DNA from: Micropterus salmoides
Taxonomy: Eukaryota; Chordata; Actinopteri; Centrarchiformes; Centrarchidae
Reading direction: 5' to 3'
DNA length: 64,000 nt
Assembly (NCBI RefSeq): GCF_014851395.1
Contig: NW_024040152.1
Coordinates: 19,024,308 to 19,088,307 of the forward strand
Below are positions 35,576-48,953 of this stretch, piece by piece. The notes beneath the pieces are model-generated. The model did no database searches. It saw nothing but the letters and a program-made list of their open reading frames with translations, and was not told the DNA's origin. Numbering within the stretch: the first letter of the stretch is position 1; every line of letters starts with the position of its first letter. Position numbers and translations under genes: made by a program.

Positions 35576-38500
35576 TATTCAGAGTAATAGTTTATGTGAA
35601 AGCCAATAGTTTATAATGTCTGTGAAGATTCTCAGTCACCCAGGTCATAGTTAGATATAGCAAAGCGTCTTGAAGTTCTTTCCACCAAGTCCAGTTTACC
35701 TTTACTTAACCTTCCTTGAATAGTTTGTGATTGCTAAGCGGGCCTGAGATTTGAGGATGGAACACAATCTGTTGATAGAACTTGTGTTCGGAGATTGTTG
35801 CACTTTTTGGGAAGACAATGATTACTAGAGGACCAATAGTGAAGTGCTTGTTATTAAAATGTTGGGCTGCAATCCATTCCCAAGTCTCGTTCCCAGTCCT
35901 CTTCCATCTGTTTTTTAGATAACTGAAGAACTGGGAGTGTCATGGTTGGTACATCTGACCTGTCAGCAGACCCGGTTTTGCACCTCCCCCACACCATCAT
36001 GGTACACCTGACAAAACTTCTTACGCAAATAGGATGTGATCACATCAACAAAAATAAACCAGTCTCCTAACAGGGGGAGCTGGAGAAAGACATTACCATC
36101 ATTCCACTGACTGCAAGTAATCTAAGTAACTCAGGGACTTTGTTGTGGTCTGAGGTGCAGATGCTTTCTCAGATGTTTATCAAGAATATTGGGGCTTATT
36201 TGTGTCCCATTTTCCTTAATCTCTATCGCAGTGTTGTGCCATGACGAAACTTAGTTTCTGTGAGGTTGGTTGATGGAAAAAGTGAGAGTGAGAGCAAAGC
36301 GAGGTGTCCAAGGATGTGGATGTGATTACTCACAAAGTCGGTCCAAATGCTGCCAAACACTTCAGGTTGTTTTTTTCCCTGTGAGTCATTTAGTAACAGA
36401 GCTTCCTCCTTCCCAGCGGTGGCCATGGGAAGAGGCTCCAGGCAGGCTGTTAGTCAGCAGAAAGGCATTGAACTCTGGGCAACAATCGACACCTTGTAAC
36501 ACACCACAAACATTTTCAGCTAAAACTGGAAACATACAGACCAGAACAGGTTTACAAAATGGCAACAGTGTGATATGAACAATTTGGAACAACTTTGTTT
36601 TCAGGCATATTATGCATTAGTATGTGTGACAAAGGCAAATTATATTTCTTATTTTAAAAAGCTGTTGTAGTTGATGGACTAAATCAAATCACCATCTGAT
36701 TTTCAGCAAGAATTGTGTTGTCGGTGCTAGGGTTTCTTTTTCTTAATGTATGTGAACTCCAACCATAGTACAGGTTGCTGTGGTCTCAGCATTTAATCCT
36801 TTACTGAGTGGTTAGAACACCAGTGATAAATGAAGTGCAGCCATTGAAACTGTATACCCTTGTCCTTTTTTTTCTAACTTTTCTAATTTCTGAACTTCCT
36901 CCTCTCTCACATCATCTATTACCAAATTATTACGGTGCAATGAGAATGAGGAGGAGGGTAAAGAGAAGGATGGTGGTCTTGGAGACACCACCAGCACCTT
37001 TGCAGCATGCATAAATCACTAGCCTAATAAATTGAAAGCTAAATGACTTCTTGGCCCCTACATATATCATAGAGGCAAACCAAATGAAGCCTTATATACC
37101 CTAGAGGACAGAGGAATGCTTCTGTTCATAACAGTGATTTGTGAATGGCTCCCATGGCTGTTGGCTTCAGAAATCAGAGTCAAACTGTTTGGACTTTGAG
37201 CATTCTTACCTTATAGCAGCATGGTTATGTATATCATATATATTTATCAGCATATTGAAATTAGTTTATTAGGAAAAACACTTATCCAACAGTTTATCTC
37301 TTTATTTATCCTTCTCCTTTTTAAAATACACTTAAAAAGTGTATGAAACACTGCAATTCTAGCATTTTGAAGAAACTCTTTATTTGTGTTGCTGTTTGTG
37401 TTGATACATATATGCAACTATGGACAAGACCTGCTTGAACTCAACATCAATACAATGGCGCCACCCACAGGATTGACACCGTCAGGTTCTGTGACGCTGA
37501 AAGGTGTTGAATGAAAAAACAAAGTTGGCGTTACTGAATTGCAGATGTACAACGCAAGCTTCTACATTGTAAAGATATTTTTTATTGGTCACACCAACTG
37601 CAAATGTGAATAAGCCAGAATGAAAAGTCAGTGTTAAGAAAAGGTTGGAAATTTAGTATTTTAGAGCAGCTGTTTATTGCAACAGGCCTAAACCTCTCCT
37701 GTGCAAAATACATCACGAAGTGATGAAGTATAGTACAACTTCTCAGTTAGTGCTTCATCCAAATTTCTATGAAAATAAATGCACTAATGGACTACATTTT
37801 TCTTGGCAGTTAGCTGGGATAAGAGCCAGATGAAACAGCAATTTCATTTTTTTTCTTCTCTTAAAGAAAATAAAATACTGCCAACCTCTCCCTAATCCCA
37901 ACTGGATCACTACAGCAGATTGATCTTAGATGGGCTTTGTTTGTGAGGTCTCACCTTGTCTATTGTCCTGATGATAAATAGGGTCTGTCGGGGACACTTC
38001 TTGAAATGAATGCAATCTGTGGGGAGTATTTTGGGAATTTTAATTCTGCAAGTCAAGGGATGCACTTCAGAGTGTATGAGAACATTTTCAGTGTAACATT
38101 TTATTCTGCAAAGAATCCACAGCAGAGAGAAGATATTTCAGACCTGCATTTTCTGTCATATGTTAAATATTCACAAACTAAAAGCAGGACTCTGTGTTGG
38201 CACAGGTTTGGCAGAAGTCTTAGTGAGAGGGACTACTTAATGTGTTCATTTGTTGATGTGTTATGAGGAACAGCAGTGGGCTCATGGGTGCATGGCACAG
38301 AGTTCTGAGTGAAACACAGCAGCAGTCTGGAGAAGCTACAGCTGTACAGCTATAATCACACATTCTGTGGTGACTATTATACTGTATATGATCTTTTTTG
38401 ATCATATCGTTTCACTGAGACCATTTTGTTCAGAGGAGAGATGCTACAGTCAGCCTTTCTTACAGCTAAAAACGTTATTCTGTGAGCAAAGCAGTAAAAA

Positions 38501-41350
38501 TAAAAACAGACAGCAGTCAACTGAGAAGTGGACAAAAAATTACGGTAAGATGAGTCAAACTTCAGCCTACTCTCAAACAGTGGATGAGTAAATGTGGTAT
38601 GTCAGAAAAAATTGCTTAAGCATTGTGGTGGCTCTGTTGTGGTACAGACTTAATTTTCCTGGGGTATATTTCCTGGTCCATAGACTGGGTAAACACCAGA
38701 ACATTCAAAGCAAAAATAGTTTTGTCCTAATGGGAACTGAGTCATTCAGAATAACAATGCCCATACTTATAGTGAACAAAGGCTTATCTAATAAAACAAA
38801 AGAGAACCTAATTTTAAAACAACTTGACACTGAAGGGGTAAAATATTTTGAACAATTTCACACCCCCAACATTAAAACATCCGATGAAGATTATTGTATT
38901 GTTGAATGACATAAAGGCCAGTATGTTTTGTATATGTGCAAAAACCATTTATATTTTTTTCTGTTTTTGTGGCGAACATCTTCTGATGTTTAGTAGTGGG
39001 TTGTCAGCAGGTGAACTGGGGTGATGGTAAGCAGTTTCCAATACTAAGGCTATCTAGCGTCACCCTCATGGACATTTGAAGGGCTGTAAAGGACAAATAC
39101 ATATTGAACAGTGTTGTTTATCCTCTCACACTAAACTCAATGTGAAAGATGTTGTCAGTTCTGCACAGCAATGCACTTACTAATGTGCTTACTAAGGATA
39201 ACATAAATGACAAGAGGTGACATATTGTCTATCTTACAAAAAGCCCCAGACGGGCAGCAATTTTCATAATAGTTAACCGCTATCTGCATTCTCACAGTGC
39301 TGCTATAAAAGGCTCCCAAAACAAAAGTGGTCACATTTCATTAGTCACAACGTTGAATGCCTCACTGCATCTGAAAAATGGGGGCCTAAACGGGCAGTGG
39401 CCATTTATGCCTCAAAATCTTTCATTTGTTTCCCTCATTTCACTGTAATACTATTAGTGCTTCACTGCAAAAGCTACATCCTTTACAATATATTTAAAAA
39501 ACTTACTTACTAACCCAACACTTATTATCATTGTTTCTTTCTCTTTCGCTCCCTCTAATATATATATACCTTTTTTGTTTTTTGTTTTCCTTAACTTAGC
39601 ACATGATGCTGGGGTCATAATCTTAGATATTCACTGCTATCTGCAACAATGTTTAGTATTTATAGTTAATCATTAATGTTTGGTTCTGTTACTCATTGTG
39701 GGTTATTTATCTATGATGACTCACTTGTTTGAGCCAGAACTTCAGGTAGATAAACTGACGGGGAGAATCCTTCCTCTGAACTGACACTCACTCCTGTTCA
39801 ACTCTCACTAAAACAATAAACCTTTGTTTTCTGTGTTCCCTTTAACAGGATGCCATGAGAGACCAGTGTTGTACATAATGTATGCCAGAGGGAGTCTTCT
39901 ATTAAATGCTTAACAATTAGGTAAATTCATTTGTTTTGAAAGTCAGGACAAAAGACTTTTTGATTTTCTCTGTGTGGTATGTTTTGAATGCTCTTTACAG
40001 CTTGTAAAAAGTTTTTATTTAGTCAGTATCACAGCAACTCTGTGCTTCGCCTACTGAAAAATTCCTCTATGTTTTAATAAAATGTCCAATTGATCTAGAA
40101 GAGTTTGCCATGATCAGGAAATTATGTCATTCCGAGCACTAAACTTAAAACTAAGTTATGAGGTACCGTCCCTTGATATTCCCTTACTTTGCTGCCAGAG
40201 AAGTGACATAATTCAGCATAAGCATATGACTAGTTTGTCTAAAGGATGTTTATACAAAATTAGTTATTTTATTGAGAGAAAAAAACTCAGGAGTGATGTG
40301 CAAATAATTTCTTGTTTGGCTTCTTGCGCTACACATCAAATCCAACGTTTCATATCCCTGATACTGTCTTCATCAGCCTTTACACACAACAAAACCCTCC
40401 CAAGTTCAACTTTATACAATAATCACTCTCAGCTTCTAGACTGAATCAGTTCACTTTGTTGCCTGATATCATTTTCCTTATTTGAGTTCCTTTCCCTAAG
40501 GGGCATTCAATGAGCCAAAGTAATGTCACTTCAGCAGTCTGAGCTCTCTGTTTGTTAGAGAAGCAGCACACAATGCTCTCAGCTGAAACTAGCTTAAACA
40601 AACAGTGTGGGGAAAAGCAAACAGTCAGAGGAAATCAGTGGAAAACATTTCAGGGAATTTTTAAAATATGATCTAAATAACACATATAGCACTTTCTGTT
40701 GTTGTCCTACATGCATGTTTACAGACAGACTGCTCTCAATCTAATTAGCTATTAGTTATTTCATCTCCCCATTTATTAGTGTCTTCATTAAAAGGTTAAC
40801 AGATCAGAAAGTGTACTTGAAACATATTTCCATTCCAGTATCCAAGATATAAATTGCTGTCTAAAATGTCAGTGACTGAAGGCCCAGCGTCCTGTATATT
40901 GCAACACTCTAAACACTGAGGTTTCTGTTTGGCAACAAAAACATGATCATACAAACATCAACACAATGAATACGTAACATTACATCCTCTACCTTGTGAA
41001 ATGATCTGCTTTGCACATATCCACAAAATTACATTACAAAAATAGCAAATACATTAATATTTAAGACGACGTAAGTTTATGACCCCTGTATAGTAGCATC
41101 TTTATGGTTTGTTTACTGGCATCAGAAAACTTTTCACTTTGGTACAACATTCTTAATTTGGCACACACACTTCAATAACGATCAATGTATTGTCAGTACA
41201 GCAACAGTTAGTTAGCAACAGTGTTCACATTTATTGGTTTGCTGGCTATCCATTCTATTTCTTAAAAAACATACTACAGAAAACTAAAACTTTAAAATAC
41301 CACTGACACAAATGTTCACAGGATGCATGGATCCTAATAAAAAATTTGTA
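35576..41350. other. Intergenic between twist1 and macc1, no gene seen
   Basis: AT-rich non-coding DNA. None of the genes found between TWIST1 and MACC1 in mammals is recognisable. There is no bHLH reading frame for ferd3l, no polr1f and no tmem196 membrane-segment exon. Short open frames such as 38592-38909 and 40124-40444 have no recognisable content. Confidence 0.5.
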
Positions 41351-41352
41351 TA

Positions 41353-41358
41353 TTTATT
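41353..41358 (-). terminator. macc1: Candidate macc1 polyadenylation signal
   Basis: The plus-strand tttatt reads AATAAA on the minus strand, about 580 bases past the macc1 stop codon. It is the first canonical hexamer found downstream; no transcript evidence. Confidence 0.35.
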
Positions 41359-41935
41359 GATTTAAGTATACATAAATAATAATTAAAAAATCTTCTCTTT
41401 AGGTAATGAAGATTTGCAGAACCAGTAAATGTATTAATTAAAAAAATGAAGAGTTATCTAAATTGCATAATATTAGCCTATTGTTGAAAGGCAAATGAGT
41501 AAAGGATGAAAAAAAATGCCAATAGAACAATTGAGATTATTGACACCTGAGACAGCTGAACTACTGACCTCTTAACATTTGACTGAAAATGACCTACCAA
41601 AATGAATTTTCACTTTAAGGCTTCATCACATGTGCACAGACATATAGAGAAAAGTAACAAACTACACTGCATTTTCTTCTGTTTTCAAGATCTAGTGACC
41701 TTCACAGCTCACACATCGTGAGAAATATATTTTACACTTGCTAAATGAGAACTTCAGTAAATGTAGAGATATAGTGCAAGTACTTGATTGAATTTCAATA
41801 AAGTTGTTTTGTGTGATATCAAAGCAAGCAAAACAATATGGAAACAAAAAAACTGTGTAACAAAAACCTCTCTGTCTCTGTTTTGCCCAAGTGCGTGGAG
41901 GTTAATGTCACCACCAGAGTGCGTTTGCATAAGGT

Positions 41936-44900
41936 TTAGGAATGTGGGTTTGCAGAGGCTCGAAAGACATCGAGACAGTTCACTGTGATGAGGGCACCAG
42001 TCAGCTGCCTCCAACTTCTGGTGACAGGGTTTTTCATTTTGTCGAGGACCAGGTGCAGATCCTGGATCATGTCTCTGTAGCTGTCTCCATAACGCAGACT
42101 CCAGGAGTACAGGAAGTCATAGGCAGGCTTCCACATTGACTGAAACAGAACAGTAAACGCTGGATTTGCAGAATGAAATAGCATATTCGCAGCAGGTAAT
42201 GAATTCCACGAGTCTATACATCTACTACTTCGTTGTGTCAATGTATACTGTTAAACTGACCTGGGGACAGATTTCTCCGCTCTTCCCTCGGTGTGGTGCC
42301 TCATAGCCTGCTATCTGAGTACTGGAGAGTTTTCCCATCTTCTCAGCGAGCTCCCGCCATCGAACTCCCAGCTCCACAGCAGTGGACAGAATGACAGTGT
42401 TCTGAATCAGCTGGGCCATGGGATTCACAGAGTCCATCTTCAACAGACCCTAGGGTGATAAACATGGAGATAAACGGTCACAAAACCATGGACAGCACAG
42501 GAAATCAAAACATATAGGCTGGGAAATTTAAAATGTACTGCAACAAGACATTTTTATGCTATACACTGCACACAAAGATTGGATGTTGAATGTTAAATAA
42601 AAATAAACTCTTTCATTAACAGTATGAATTAAGGAATGCCAATATATTGCCAATATATTGTTTTCCCTACTTACCAGCAAGAGCTCATGCAGAAACTTTT
42701 TCCTGGTCTTCCCAGTATGGCAGTCTTCCTTCAGCTTTTCCAGTACGCAGGCCACTTTGTCAGCCTCAGTTTCAGCGTACCTCCGTGTGATGGTGTCTAA
42801 TGACAGGTTGCTGTACCCTAATGCATCAGCAAAACCTCTCCAGCTGCTTATGTGTTGGATGACCAGCGTCTGGATGGCGGAGTACATGTAAGTAAGCTTC
42901 TTGAAGGGCAGCGTCATGTTGTCCAAGAGAACCTCTGTGGTGATTTGGATGCCAGTGAAGTCGATCACTTGGTCTCTAGTTATGACTCTGACGTTTTTGC
43001 AGTGAATCAAACCGGTCCTGCCTCGGAGGAATCCGATATACCACTCCTTTACTTTTGAGTTACCCACTGATTTAACACTCTCTCTGGATAGGAGAGCAAC
43101 AGTGTCGCCCTTGAAATACTCTAGAAGGTACTCTACACGTGGCTGACGGAGGACTGACTTTAGGGCTACACCATACCACTGTAGGTTCACAGGTCTGTCT
43201 GTGAATTTGGGGAGATATGGAACACTTTCCTCAGGAATAGGTGAGGATCTCGCCATTTCAATCCTCTTCTCTGTGTGCCTTGGCACTCGCTTTTCTGATC
43301 TGATGGGAGCTGTTGGGGGGGAAGACACTTGGAAATGTGCAACAGTTGCGTTTGATTCCTTCACTTGTATATCTAATTTAAAAGGAGTCATTACTGCGTT
43401 ACTAGGACAAGATAACGCAACTGGCAGATGCAAAACTGTCCCTATTTTGAGCTGACTTTGTCTCACTTCTTTCAGTTTGTCCTCAGGTTTGATTCTGAAC
43501 ATCGGGTCTGTGAGGCTAATTCCGATGTGCAGGTCATTCACTTTGTCTGGTTTAAACCCATGTTTTCCCCAAAGCTGCAGCACAAGCGGAGGCAGGTTTT
43601 TGTTTCCTCTGCAGATAACTGAAAATGGAAGTTTTGGTGGAACGTCCTCATGACAGCAAACCACTATTACAACCATGAATGATGGATGGATGTACCTGGG
43701 GCCGTAAACTGCTACTGTGATTTGGCGGTCAAGGTAATCCCACACTGATGTGGCAGGGCACTGGATTGCAGAGGCTTCTGCGACTGCAATCACATAAAAA
43801 TGTGTCTTCAGGTCCTGCAGTTTCATCTGCATCATGTTCTTGTAAATGTTACAGTCGTTCACTTTAAGATAAGGTCCCTCTCTTTTGTTGGACACCAGCC
43901 CGCTCACAGTTGTCATCACCTGACTTAAGGGGTCACTCTTCACCTCTCCAGACATTTTAATCTCCAGACAGATACGCTCTTTTGTGTTGATGTTGCTGAG
44001 GACCACCTCTAGAAGTGGACTCATGGTTGTCATATAGTTGTTATTGAGTCCAGGAGGAGGGTCTAGCATTGCTTTCAGTGTAACTTCCTGGACTTCTCCA
44101 GGAGGAACATGGCCCTCTGGGATTTGGATGCTAATTTTTGAGTCTGGTAACTTTACAGAGCCTCCGGTGTGGCCAATCTTGCAGATAACCTGAAAGTCAG
44201 TGGCCTGGGTCTGAGCCCACCCTGGACTCTGGCTCATCACATTTAAGTCCAGACATGAGCGTGTGAGCTGCCTGTGGCTCAGCCACGCCATCTTATAGGC
44301 CTCTCTGTCATTCTTTAGCCACTCAAAATCTGGATTCAGCACCGGTCCTGGTGGTCTGAAACTATTCTCCCGTTTTGGCACTTTTCTCTCCAGATCATCC
44401 AGGATGTCTGAAGCACTTCTCCATCTCCCAGATCTGTGACTGACTTTGTGTTTGTTCTCCAAAAAGTTCCCCACATTGCCTTCATCAGAAGATGTGCTAA
44501 TGTTGTCATAGATATTTGCGTCCAAATGTTTTTTGTTGTCTTGTTTTACATTTGATGTGTTGGAACTGTGGTTGTCGGAGCTGTTGTGGACGATGTCATC
44601 TAAGAAAGGATTTGATCCAGACAGTTTGTCCCAAAAGGGATTTTTTGGCTGAGATGAAAGTGCGACTTCTGGCTGTAAAAGTGGCCACTTGGAGTTTTGT
44701 GTAATTTGTGTTGTATACCCACCTGTAAAAAATATTAGAGTTTGATTAGGAACTCTGGAAGCAAGTCTTTTAAAATTAAAAATACGTTTACAGATTTAGA
44801 GAGCAGACTTAGATTCATATTCTCGAAATTTTAAAATTTTACCATTCAGGTTGTCACTGGCTGAGGCACTGTCATCCAGATCAATCAGCGTCCCCTCAGA

Positions 44901-44957
44901 TTTACTCCGCATAAGACTCCCAACACGACTGAAAGACTTTACCGTTCCAGCTGCCAT
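41936..44957 (-). CDS. macc1: MACC1 (metastasis-associated in colon cancer 1) adaptor protein
   Basis: Four coding exons can be joined on the minus strand: 44957-44843, 44722-42675, 42449-42261 and 42139-41936. All have GT-AG borders and phases 1, 0 and 0, giving 851 codons; the human protein has about 852 residues. The N-terminus carries MRSKSEGTLIDLDD and two NPF motifs near residues 66 and 76 (NPFWDKLSGSNPFLDD), which in this family bind endocytic EH-domain proteins. EWLKNDREAYKMAWLSHRQL precedes a ZU5 domain (about residues 213-350, starting GGSVKLPDSKISIQIPEGHV). An SH3 domain follows (about 555-625, LEYFKGDTVALL to WYIGFLRGRTGLIHC), then death-domain-like repeats to the end (WKPAYDFLYSW, DKMKNPVT). 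It belongs with SH3BP4. In mammals it promotes MET expression and signalling and membrane traffic; the fish role is inferred. No frame breaks were seen. Within this gene, 44525 is a TTG codon inside exon 2, not a start. Confidence 0.95.
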
Positions 44958-46018
44958 ATTTTCATCTGTAAGCATAAAAAAACTGTATTGTTCTAATTTC
45001 TCCAAAATGTTTGCCATTTTACCTGCAAATTTTACTTGTCTATAAACCTTTACTCTGATACTTATATTATTCCTTAAATGCTGCAACCAGGGGTCCTGAA
45101 GTCAAACAAACGTCATAGGTAATATATTAAATAAATATTGTATTCCTTATTTATTGTTATAAATAATTAGTAAATTAATTGATTAGTTGATCAATAGAAA
45201 AAAGAATCTGCATCTTATCAGTCATTTTTAAATCAGCTAACTTTTCTGGTTACAGCTTTCATATACATTAAAAATATCAAAGCCGCAGGCTCTTTTTCAG
45301 GGCTTCTGCTTGTTATGGGAAACTGTTCTAAAGCCAGGAATAAAGCCTGAACTCTTCTGACTATCACTTGTTTGGTAAAAGGACACTGCCCATTCATGAC
45401 TTGTCACAGTGAGTCAGTCATTAATAATGTGGTTTCTTACACGAGTGCACAAAAACAGGTTGGTCTTGTCAAGCCTTGACACAGTAGACAGTAGTCTAAG
45501 CGCTTCTCACTTTGAAGTGCAGTGACACTGTCCTACTGACAGTAAAAACTGCTATTCTGATGAAATATGGTGTATTATATACAGTAATATGTATCACTGT
45601 ATTCTGTGATTGCTGTAGTACAGTAGATTAACACATAGCCTATGCAAATTATTCTGATACCGTTGTGCGTGTTTCATTTATTTTTCAGATTTAAACCAGC
45701 AGAAAATATTCTCAAACAAATCTTACATTCATAAATAATCCAAGAAGAGCAAACACTCTGCAGCACAGATTCAAATATAAATTGCCTCAGCTCTAGCTTC
45801 ACTCACCACATCTAACATCCAACAACCACACTGACAAGTATCAGCGTCTGAACAGGTGTGTGTGTGCGCGCGTGTGTGTGCGCGGGCACACAGTAGTTAC
45901 CCATTAATAAAGCATATCCTATAGCTTACAGGCTACTTCATATAATGAAAATACCAGAAGAAAAAACAACAAATAGCCTACGTGAAAAGTAAACAAAGTT
46001 TGATCTCACCGTTGTCAT
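44939..46018 (-). other. Candidate macc1 upstream ORF overlapping the main start
   Basis: If the inferred non-coding exon 1 (donor G|GTGAG at 46010/46009) is joined to exon 2 (acceptor TTACAG, exon from 44965), an ATG at 46018 opens a 12-codon frame, MTTMKIWQLER plus stop. It overlaps the macc1 start codon (44957) in another frame and ends 16 bases inside the coding region. A second in-frame ATG lies at the first base of exon 2. Confidence 0.4.
45858..45890 (+). repeat. (GT/GC)n alternating purine-pyrimidine tract in macc1 intron 1
   Basis: GTGTGTGTGTGCGCGCGTGTGTGTGCGCG. This is a strictly alternating tract able to adopt Z-DNA. Confidence 0.85.
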
Positions 46019-46210
46019 GAGATGGTTGTAGTTTTGATTCAGTGCGCTGGCAGGAAAAGAGGCCGATCCACTGTCATTTACACTTCTTTTCTAGGGCGGA
46101 TCTAAGCACTCCTCCTCGCTTTTCCAGCTCTTTGCTCTGTTTGCTCTCAGACACGGAGCATTTTGGGACTGGAAGTTTCAAACAATACAGGCAGCCCGGC
46201 GGAGGAGTGG
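46010..46210 (-). other. macc1: Probable macc1 non-coding exon 1 and promoter
   Basis: On the minus strand, sequence ending CATGACAACG|GTGAGATC gives a strong donor at 46010, with no acceptor-like sequence needed upstream. The exon body is more GC-rich than the flanks. The exact transcription start is not visible; no TATA box is clear. Assignment rests on position and the donor. Confidence 0.4.
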
Positions 46211-47892
46211 CTTCTCGGGTGTTGGTTAACTACAGTACCCACAATGCACCCCTCTGTTTACGCGTGAGACTTACAACACCTGAAACTGAGCGATACCTGT
46301 AGTTTCGACAGAAGTATGAGTTCAGTGATAAGCACGATGGATACCTGCCAGGAGGGAGGTTATTACGCTAGTTCGACGGGGAGACCCACAAAAAGCAAAG
46401 TTTATCCACCCAGTGGACAGTTAGCCTAAAGATGATTTATTATTTAAATAGGCTAGCCTATATTAACACTGATACGGCTTCTGCAGTCCACACATCATTG
46501 GGAGGATTTGGCAACAAAAGCAGGCGTTTCTCTGATTGTTGCAGTGTAGTAATAAGCCGGATATAACAATAGAAAGCCAAGTGTCATAACAGTATATCTT
46601 CTTCTGGCTTGGTCATTTGATACTTATTTAAGAGACAGAGATTGTTGGGCTTTATTGATTTCCTACTGTGTGACATTATCATTGCCCTTGTGAGTGACCG
46701 CAGATCAAAGCCAAAAATGAACTGTCAACAGAACTTAATCTCATCAAGGACACAATTCATGTCGTCTCAGTGAACAGGTAACACATTTACTCTGGTAAAT
46801 GCCTGAACAGATCACAAATTCTTGTTGTTCGTATGTTAGATCATATTTAATCTTTATAGATATTATATAATAGGAAACCACTATTTCAACAGCTCACAGA
46901 TTACCTCTAAAATGTAACAGTCGCATACCAAAGTGTATGAAAAGTTATACATTCAGTTATATCTTTGGGAGATGCTTTCTGTTTGTATTGTAGCTGTTAT
47001 CTTCGCTGATGAATAATATCCAAGCTAAAGTTGAAATGGCCTATCAGAACTGTTCGGATGCAGGCCCTGGCATCCAAGGAATGTAACTAATCACTCCTGA
47101 GGAGATTATGAATTTTCATGTTGCAGATATGGTCAGTGGCTGCAGTATCCTGGACCTCAGCTTGACTAATTAACATCCCCTACAGGCAAAATGATTTTGT
47201 AAAATGTATGGTCAAGCGTAGGACCCACTTAATTTGTAGCATTGTTTTATGTCATTCATGCATGGTGTTAAGTAATTAAATATGAAGCATACTAAATCTG
47301 CATACTTCCCGCATTACACCAAAACACAATAATTTCCTTATCAGCTCTGAGTCAGATCAATGTGTATCAATTTGCTAAAACAGAGGACTGATCTGTGTGC
47401 AAATTCTGCTCCCTTGTGACTGTTTTTAGAATATTGACGGGATAAGTAGCTTGTTGGCATGCTCTATTTTTTTTATTCATTTTAACTTTCAACAAATCCC
47501 ATGAAAAGACAAACATGAATGAATGAATTAATCCTATAAACAAGTATTGCCTGTGTATCCAAAGCCTGATATAGCTTATTCTTTTGTGCCACATAAAAGG
47601 TGGCTATTTACTCCTCCCTGAATATTTTTTGCTAAAAACTGTGCCCAACTGTTTTAGGAAATTATTTACTTTTTTAAAAGTAGAGTGGAGAAGGTAGAAA
47701 GTCAGATGCACAGATAAACACATTGTTATTGTTGTTGCTGTTTTCATAAAATTCATTGACACCAAAAAAGTTTAGAATAACTCCAGATTCATAATTTAAT
47801 AAACTAGGCAGTTTCCATCAAAGTAGGAAAAGCAGGGGTGAAATGATAAAATGAATGAGGAATGAATTCCATTTAGCTGTTTAAATTTCAGG

Positions 47893-47956
47893 ATTCTGGT
47901 ATTCCCCGTGACCCTGTATGCAGGATAAGCAGTTGACGATGGATGGATGGATGGAT
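47893..47956 (+). repeat. 3' end of a retroposon with (GATG)n tail, copy 2
   Basis: ccccgtgaccctgtatgcaggataagcagttgacgatggatggatggatgg matches the 3' end of the copy at 11647-11777, but only the last 60 bases remain. Confidence 0.65.
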
Positions 47957-48953
47957 TCTGGTATTGTGCATAACCCACTGTTGCACTGTCATGACTTACC
48001 ATCGTTAACGTTATTAGTAAAAACTGTGCTTTTCCTCTGTCACAGGTCAAAATGTCTGGTGGGAAAAGGGCCTATCAACAATAGTGAAACGCGTTTTTTT
48101 AAATTACTTTAATCTCTTCACAACAACGAGCCATTGTCCTTTATTTCTTAAAAGAATTTAATTTTTCAACTTTCATGTTGATGCTGTTACTACATCCAAC
48201 TGAGATAAAAAATCAAGGAACAGATTATTTTATAGAGTGGGTTGCAACAACAGTATAACGTTAATGCCACTTCCCTGCGGCTAATTTAGTATTTATACTT
48301 TGGAAAATGTATTTTTTAGGCTAAAAGTACATTTTTGTGTGGGTGCACTTTGCATCTAAAGAACTATTCTGCTCTATTTTAAATATCTCATACAGATTAG
48401 ATTTATCACTTTGTAATTCACAATTGTGTAATTTCCTCTGTCAAAGCCCGGTAATCTCACTTTTTGCACAGAAACAGATGTATAGATATGAATGACTCAA
48501 ATGCTGGTGATGTTCACATTTCACTGGAGGTGAAGGTTAACATGAGAGAAATGAGAAAAAAAGCCAACCTACCTTGCTCCTACTTTCCCTGGATAACGAA
48601 ATGCATTGTCATCAAGTTAATAATAAGACAAATGAAATTTAAAGCTCCAATTTAGACACGCTGTCTGTCACTGATATGTTTGTACCACTATGTGGAGCCA
48701 TTTCTCTACCATTCATTTGTTAGTTTTTTATTCTAAAACCAGTGAGCGGATGTCTGTTTAAGATTTTTTACCAATCCAACAAGTCAGGAATTGTCTACGT
48801 ACAACAAAGCAGACGCAGTGATTCAGAAAATTACAAGATTTAGAAAAATCAAAGGCCAAAATAAATATTTAAAACTTGTTATATGCTGTAGCTATGAGCG
48901 GATGAAATACAAACACAACAGCAGGTATAAAAAGGTACAGAAGCCTAGTGATT

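Noticed and set aside
35576..41350. Search for ferd3l, a bHLH gene near TWIST1 in mammals
   Set aside because: No reading frame with a bHLH signature was found between twist1 and macc1, so no feature was annotated.
42528..42674. Continuation of the large macc1 reading frame past 42675
   Set aside because: A consensus donor (CTG|GTAAGT) ends the exon at 42675. The residues beyond it do not match the family, while the next exon restores the match with GLLKMD.
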